Part shown: positions 14,224 to 19,102 of the stretch, one piece after another
Position numbering within the stretch: position 1 is the first letter of the stretch
How the letters are laid out: each line of letters starts with the position of its first letter
Assembly (NCBI GenBank): GCA_002495945.1
Contig: DAHU01000057.1
Location: forward strand, 844 to 19,945
Source: Euryarchaeota archaeon UBA13
Lineage (GTDB): Archaea; Thermoplasmatota; Poseidoniia; Poseidoniales; Poseidoniaceae
Reading direction: 5' to 3'
Length of the DNA stretch: 19,102 nucleotides
Made by a program: the position numbers and the translations under genes
Notes under the pieces: generated by a model
Told to the model about the DNA's origin: nothing
What the model saw: only the letters and a program-made list of their open reading frames with translations
Database searches by the model: none

Positions 14224-16677
14224 ATGCGCAGATTGATAGTAATAGGATTACTCTTGATTTGTACATTCTCGCCCGTCATAGACAATAGCAGGGCACAAAA
14301 TGCTGATGGACAAGACGGTCTTGAAATATCATTTAATGAAAACTACATCATCCACAGGGGTGAAACCATTGAAGCTACAATTACCATAAAAAATACCTTT
14401 ACTCAGACTGTTGTAGTTGATTTTTCGGCTTACCTACCAGATAATATTACCATCAGTAATCTTCCTTCACAATTCTCCTTATCATCCGACCAAATTAGGC
14501 AGTTTCGATTTTCCTATACCTGTGACAACACTGCTCCTTATGGTCCATTAGTAACTTATGTAAATATCACCTCAGACAACGAAATTGGCAGAGTTTATTC
14601 AAACGAATTCACTCTAAGCGTTTCAAAACAGTCAGACCTAAGATTTGGGGTTGACGAAGATTCACAATTTGTTGTTGACCCCGGGTTACGAACAAATCTG
14701 GCAGTGAATATGACCAATCACGGAATGTTTGATGACGACGTAACGTTCTCAATTACTACAACTTCACCATGGCAATGGGGTTGGATTATGAACGACACTG
14801 AGAATGGTAAGGCACTTGAATCATTTCAAAGTAGTGAATTGAAGTTTATTCGTCTGTGGATAGAAATCCCCTTTGTCATTGATTCACTTCCACTCTATCT
14901 TACAGGACCAAGGTTTACCCTAACTGCTCAATCTAGTCTTGATTTAGCCACTGTATCATGGAGTTTTGACCTATTGATGTCGGAGTTTAGAAATGTCACA
15001 TTGCTTAGCCAAGAAACTAATCTACCAATAGACCCCGATACCAGTGATCGCATCCCTGTGACAATAAGAAATTCTGGTAATGTAGAGAATTTATTTGCTC
15101 TTGAATTGCAAATCCTGGACCAATTTGGTAATGTAGTTGACAGCGAACCTGCTGCAGACCGAATCCAATATGATGGGTGGACCATCGCAATCTTTGGTGG
15201 TTATGAGGACCAATTACTGATGCCTAAGAGCAGCAGAACATTTGAGTTAGCATTCCAATCACCAAGTACTAATACAGGTCAAGTTAGTATACGGCTTAGC
15301 ATCATACCAAGCGGCGCACAGGATCGGTCAATTCAACTCGATATGTCGTCAAATATACAATGGAATAGAAATTTTTCGACCGAACAAATAACTGGTCAGT
15401 GTACAATACTGCCAGAGGAAAGTTGTGCGCCAGAATTTAGGATATACAATAATGGCAACTATCAAGACCAATTTATTGTTAAGACAATACAAATACCTGA
15501 ATTCGTTGAACTCCAACTAGAACAAACCTCGCTGGAGATTCCAAAGGGTGGCTATACCGACATAACTTCTTTCACAATAACAGCAAAGGCAAATACTCAA
15601 GCATTCTCAAATGGTCAAATCATTTTTGAGATAGGTTTAGTCAATAGTTTAGCAGAACCCCAAGAAATAGCGGTTGCAATAGTAATTTCACCTCAAATCA
15701 ACTGGTCGATACAAACTCTAAACGAGGAAGTAGATGCATTAGGAAGGTTCAACATTGCGATGACTTTACTCAACGATGGCAATGCGGCAGATGGCATTAT
15801 TGTCCAACTGCAATGCTCACATTTTACTCCAATTAGCCTCGTGGCACCCACTGGTGCAATTACCGAGCCAAATGTTGAATCTCCGCGCTCGTTCGAGATA
15901 AATAACATCGGTTATGGTTCTAACTTTACTGTGAGAGCATGGGCAGTAATTCCTAGCGACCAAAACAGCAATGGTACGATGTATCTCAATGTGAGTATTC
16001 GATCCAGTTTTGCTCCCGACGAACCAATTACTTTCTCGACAAATATAGATTATCTAGGCACCCCATGGCAGGTTGAAGATAAATCGGATGAAGATGGTGG
16101 CTGGTCAGAAGTTTTCAGTAATTCAATCGAAATAATTGATTCATGGAAATGGATTATAATTTCGATTATTTTGTCTACGCTAATAATTTCTAAAGCATTC
16201 AAAGACCGTCATATTCGCAAACAGAACGACCAATTGTATTTGCAACTTTCCAATCCACCAAAGCAAGAACATGAGGATGACTGGATGAGCAAATTCAATA
16301 GAAAAGATGACGAGGTGAAGGTCATTGAATCGCCAAAGATTTCGCCACAATCATTCGCCCGTACCTTTAACAAAAAGTCTGCGGGACAAAAGCCTGTACT
16401 TTCGCCAGTCGACGAGAGCCTCAGAAATGCAGCCTCAATTGTACTGGATTCGCACGATAAGACGGTAGTAGTCAAAGAGGCTGATGAGTTGCTTGAAGCA
16501 ATAAATGTTGATGGAATAAAAACACCATCAAAAGAGAATACGAAGTTGCCAACTACTGAATATAATCCAAATATGACCCAACGAAATGATCCACAAAATC
16601 TGTTGAATACCAAGACAAATCAACAAGATTACACGAAATCAATACCCCTGCCTGATAATGATGACTTAGATTTTTGA
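14224..16677 (+). CDS. Membrane-anchored Ig-repeat surface protein
   Basis: This 817-residue protein has a signal peptide (hydrophobic 4-20, cleavage near residue 24, RAQ). The ectodomain of about 610 residues is built from beta-rich repeats of about 110 residues. Equivalent turns occur at 56 (NTFTQ), 165 (NHGM), 283 (NSGN), 409 (NNGN) and 517 (NDGN), a pattern of CARDB/NEW3-like Ig domains. A single helix at 641-660 (WKWIIISIILSTLIIS) is followed by a basic stop-transfer (KDRHIRK) and a charged, probably disordered cytoplasmic tail of about 155 residues. No catalytic motif is visible. It resembles the stalk of the protease encoded at 4713-9674 without an enzyme domain, so an adhesion, scaffold or receptor role is inferred. 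AAGG lies just before the ATG. rnhB follows after 6 nt. Confidence 0.88.
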   Translation: MRRLIVIGLLLICTFSPVIDNSRAQNADGQDGLEISFNENYIIHRGETIEATITIKNTFTQTVVVDFSAYLPDNITISNLPSQFSLSSDQIRQFRFSYTCDNTAPYGPLVTYVNITSDNEIGRVYSNEFTLSVSKQSDLRFGVDEDSQFVVDPGLRTNLAVNMTNHGMFDDDVTFSITTTSPWQWGWIMNDTENGKALESFQSSELKFIRLWIEIPFVIDSLPLYLTGPRFTLTAQSSLDLATVSWSFDLLMSEFRNVTLLSQETNLPIDPDTSDRIPVTIRNSGNVENLFALELQILDQFGNVVDSEPAADRIQYDGWTIAIFGGYEDQLLMPKSSRTFELAFQSPSTNTGQVSIRLSIIPSGAQDRSIQLDMSSNIQWNRNFSTEQITGQCTILPEESCAPEFRIYNNGNYQDQFIVKTIQIPEFVELQLEQTSLEIPKGGYTDITSFTITAKANTQAFSNGQIIFEIGLVNSLAEPQEIAVAIVISPQINWSIQTLNEEVDALGRFNIAMTLLNDGNAADGIIVQLQCSHFTPISLVAPTGAITEPNVESPRSFEINNIGYGSNFTVRAWAVIPSDQNSNGTMYLNVSIRSSFAPDEPITFSTNIDYLGTPWQVEDKSDEDGGWSEVFSNSIEIIDSWKWIIISIILSTLIISKAFKDRHIRKQNDQLYLQLSNPPKQEHEDDWMSKFNRKDDEVKVIESPKISPQSFARTFNKKSAGQKPVLSPVDESLRNAASIVLDSHDKTVVVKEADELLEAINVDGIKTPSKENTKLPTTEYNPNMTQRNDPQNLLNTKTNQQDYTKSIPLPDNDDLDF

Positions 16678-16683
16678 GATAAC

Positions 16684-17403
16684 ATGTTGGAAATTGGTGT
16701 AGATGAAGCTGGAAGAGGGCCTGTTATTGGCCCGTTGGTTGTTAGTGCAGTGGCGATACCAACCCAGGATGTCAGTATGTTAGTAGACAAAGGAGTTAAA
16801 GATTCAAAAGACCTAACTGCAAACCAAAGAGAGGAAATTAGAACATGGTTTCTTGACAAATGTGCTGAAAGGGGGTGGAAATTTGCCACAATCCTATGCT
16901 CCCCGAACAGAGTTGATCACGCAGTTTATGATAAAGGACTAAATGTTCTCGAGACAGAATTATTTGCAGAATCAATTAACCAACTTGAGTTGATAGACTA
17001 CATTAATATCAAAATAATTTGTGATGCTTGTGACGTTGATGAACAACGATTTTCTCGTAGAATTTCTCAACTTATCAACGCTTGGCCTTGGGAAAAATCT
17101 ACCATCGATAGTTTCCATAAAGCAGATGAAAATTATCCGATTGTTGGTATGGCAAGCATCTTGGCAAAGCAAGCACGTGACCAGTCAATAAAAGATATCG
17201 AAGATGCAGTTGGCTTTCCAATCGGCTCAGGTTATCCAAGCGATGCAAAAACCATCGCAGCAGTAAAAAAAATGATTAGTGACAAACCACATGATGAATT
17301 GAGATGGTCTTGGGCAACAGTAAAGCGGATATGGCATCAAGAGAAACAAACCGAAATGCCCAGTCGTTTAGTTTCCAGCGGTAACCAAACCACTTTGTTT
17401 TAA
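16684..17403 (+). CDS. rnhB: Ribonuclease HII
   Basis: This 239-residue enzyme cuts the RNA strand of RNA-DNA hybrids and nicks at ribonucleotides embedded in DNA. The four metal-binding acidic residues are all present: Asp7 and Glu8 in GVDEAGRGP, Asp114 in IICDACDVD and Asp148 in HKADENYPIVGMASI. KDSKDLT (39-45) is the conserved substrate-binding segment. The protein ends in QTTLF, which looks like a short PCNA-interacting peptide at the extreme C-terminus. It starts 6 nt after the stop of the surface-protein gene with GAGAT as a weak ribosome site, so it is probably translated from the same transcript even though the functions are unrelated. Confidence 0.95.
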   Translation: MLEIGVDEAGRGPVIGPLVVSAVAIPTQDVSMLVDKGVKDSKDLTANQREEIRTWFLDKCAERGWKFATILCSPNRVDHAVYDKGLNVLETELFAESINQLELIDYINIKIICDACDVDEQRFSRRISQLINAWPWEKSTIDSFHKADENYPIVGMASILAKQARDQSIKDIEDAVGFPIGSGYPSDAKTIAAVKKMISDKPHDELRWSWATVKRIWHQEKQTEMPSRLVSSGNQTTLF

Positions 17404-17447
17404 CCACTGAATTGATGAAGTATCGGCTTTAGGGGTGTATGTTTGAC

Positions 17448-19102
17448 ATGGATTGGTCACCGGATGAAGAAACCAGCACAATGCTGTGGCATATGGCTAT
17501 TCAAAATGCCATAGAATATTCTGGTAAAGCTGCGCCGGGTTCGGTAATCGGTAGGATTATGGGTTTACGCCAAGATTTACGACAATATGGTAAAATCCTG
17601 AGTCCAATAATTGCAAAAAAGGTAGCAGAAGCGAATAAATTAGCCAGTGAACAAGGAATCGAACATCTAAGAGCAATACTGGCGGAACAAGCACCAGAAC
17701 TACTTGAGGAGCGGGTCAAGCAATCGAGGCGAGAAGGTTTACCTAACCTGCCCAATGCTACAAAGGGCAAAGTTGTACTGCGCTTTGCACCAAATCCTAA
17801 CGGGCCACTATCATTTGGTCACGCACGAGGCATTATCATCAATGGTGAGTATGCTAAAGAATATGATGGGGAGTTAATTTTACGATTCGATGATACTGAC
17901 ACCACCGTGAAGCCCCCATTACTTGAAGCATACGACACGATTCAAAAAGAGGCAGAATGGTTACTTGGTTTCGCACCACATAGAGTCGTGATAGCCAGTG
18001 ATAGAATCGAAGAATATTACCGCCATGTTGAAATCATGCTTGAGCAAAACTTTGGTTACATCTGCGAGTGTACAGCAGATGAGTTTAGGGAATTTAGAGT
18101 GGGGATGTCAAACTGCCCCTGTCGCATCAATATAGTCAGCAAAAATTTGCAATTGTGGTCAAAAATGCTAGACGGTACTTTCCAACCCGGAGAGGCAGTT
18201 GTTAGAGTAAAAACTGATATGAAATTAAAAAATCCAGCACTACGAGACTGGCCTGCACTTAGAATCCAAGATACGGAAAAGAATCCACATCCCCGTAAAT
18301 CAATTGGTTCAAAATATCGAGTATGGCCGCTACTGGATTTCCAAAGTGCAGTTGAAGACCATCTTCAAGGAGTAACACACATTATTCGTGGCAAAGATTT
18401 GATGGACTCCACGCGCAAACAAACACTGTTGTACGAGCATTTCGGTTGGCAATATCCTGAGACGATGTATTGGGGCAGAGTAAAAGTTCACGAATGGGGT
18501 GGGTTTTCAACCTCACAGATGCGGAAAGATATCGAAGCCGGCAAATTTACTGGATGGTCTGATCCTCGATTACCAACAATTGCCGGCCTGAGTGGCACCG
18601 GAATACAAGCCAGCGCATTGAGAAATTTTTGGGTTGAACTCGGTGTTACACAGAAAGACATCGCTGTCCCATTAGCAACTCTTTATTCTCACAACATCAA
18701 AGTGATTGATGATGATGCACCACGAATTGCTTTCATTAGAGACCCTGTTGAATTAACCTTGACAGGTATTGAATTAGACAAAATTACAATGCCAACTCAT
18801 CCAAATAATGCTGATTTAGGTGACCGAGAACTGAATATATCCGATGCCACGGTTTTTATTGAGCGTGAGGATTCAGTGTATTCCGAACTAAGACTGAAAG
18901 AATTCGGTGACTTCAATATTCACGGAAGTCAAGCAACGTTTGTCGCTAAAGAACGTACAGATAAGCGAAAAATTATCCATTGGACCTCGAAAATAAGTTC
19001 ATCAAAGGCCAGATTAATCATGGCAAGTGAAGGTGAAATTCAAATTATTGAGGGGTATTTAGAACATCATAATTTGTCAGCCGGAACTCCAGTTCAGTTG
19101 GA
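17448..19102 (+). CDS. gltX: Glutamyl-tRNA synthetase, archaeal type (3' end outside window)
   Basis: The frame is open from here to the window edge (551 codons, no stop). Archaeal GluRS is usually about 550-570 residues, so only a short C-terminal piece should be missing. The N-terminal 100-residue helical extension is typical of the archaeal/eukaryotic branch. The HIGH-type site is PNGPLSFGHAR (S122-H125). A zinc-binding insert has Cys at 206, 208, 223 and 225 (CEC and CPC). The KMSKS region is FSTSQMRK (353-360) followed by FTGWSDPRLPT, typical of GlxRS. Such enzymes charge tRNA-Glu and in some archaea supply Glu-tRNA-Gln for amidation. Two in-frame ATGs exist at 17439 and 17448. AGGGGTG at 17431-17437 is 10 nt from the second but touches the first, so I prefer 17448. 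Confidence 0.94.
   Translation, partial: MDWSPDEETSTMLWHMAIQNAIEYSGKAAPGSVIGRIMGLRQDLRQYGKILSPIIAKKVAEANKLASEQGIEHLRAILAEQAPELLEERVKQSRREGLPNLPNATKGKVVLRFAPNPNGPLSFGHARGIIINGEYAKEYDGELILRFDDTDTTVKPPLLEAYDTIQKEAEWLLGFAPHRVVIASDRIEEYYRHVEIMLEQNFGYICECTADEFREFRVGMSNCPCRINIVSKNLQLWSKMLDGTFQPGEAVVRVKTDMKLKNPALRDWPALRIQDTEKNPHPRKSIGSKYRVWPLLDFQSAVEDHLQGVTHIIRGKDLMDSTRKQTLLYEHFGWQYPETMYWGRVKVHEWGGFSTSQMRKDIEAGKFTGWSDPRLPTIAGLSGTGIQASALRNFWVELGVTQKDIAVPLATLYSHNIKVIDDDAPRIAFIRDPVELTLTGIELDKITMPTHPNNADLGDRELNISDATVFIEREDSVYSELRLKEFGDFNIHGSQATFVAKERTDKRKIIHWTSKISSSKARLIMASEGEIQIIEGYLEHHNLSAGTPVQL

Noticed and set aside
17439..17447. Earlier gltX start at ATG 17439
   Set aside because: The ribosome site AGGGGTG would almost touch this ATG. 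The ATG at 17448 has a spacing near 10 nt. The choice is not certain.

Overview
The window looks like chromosomal DNA from a planktonic euryarchaeon, most likely Marine Group II (Ca. Poseidoniales, Thermoplasmatota). The evidence is archaeal information-processing genes (RNase P subunit Rnp4, archaeal-type PheT and GluRS, RNase HII, type II GAPDH), AT-rich coding with short gaps, and very large Ig-repeat surface proteins, one with a proline-rich cytoplasmic tail. The lineage is inferred from gene style and not from a marker tree.

Layout: the window splits into two divergent halves around one 128-bp promoter region (10772-10899). Left of it every gene lies on the minus strand. In transcription order these are type II GAPDH, a 1653-residue membrane-anchored subtilisin-like protease, adenylate kinase, RNase P protein Rnp4, a CRM-domain RNA-binding protein, an OCA2/NhaD-type ion transporter and a zinc-ribbon/TPR protein. 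At the extreme left edge (about 1-80) a hairpin-rich stretch without an open frame may be part of a structured RNA cut by the window. Right of the promoter every gene lies on the plus strand: a GXGXG-domain protein with a glutamate-synthase-like C-terminus, pheT, an 817-residue surface protein built of about 110-residue repeats, rnhB, and a glutamyl-tRNA synthetase gene that runs off the right edge with only a short C-terminal piece missing.

Functionally the window mixes housekeeping (two tRNA synthetase genes, RNase P, RNase HII, adenylate kinase, GAPDH) with a cell-surface theme: the protease and the 817-residue protein share the same repeat style and topology. Gaps of 6-12 bp and one stop/start overlap suggest co-transcription of adk-rnp4-CRM, of the GXGXG gene with pheT, and of the 817-residue protein with rnhB. 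No gene-free stretch exceeds 300 bases. I see no tRNA or rRNA gene, CRISPR array, insertion sequence or integrase.

No convincing new multi-gene system is visible. The items most worth a second look are the GXGXG protein with its apparently eroded glutamate-synthase domain, the Trp-rich C-terminal motif of the protease, the shared surface repeats, and the edge RNA candidate.
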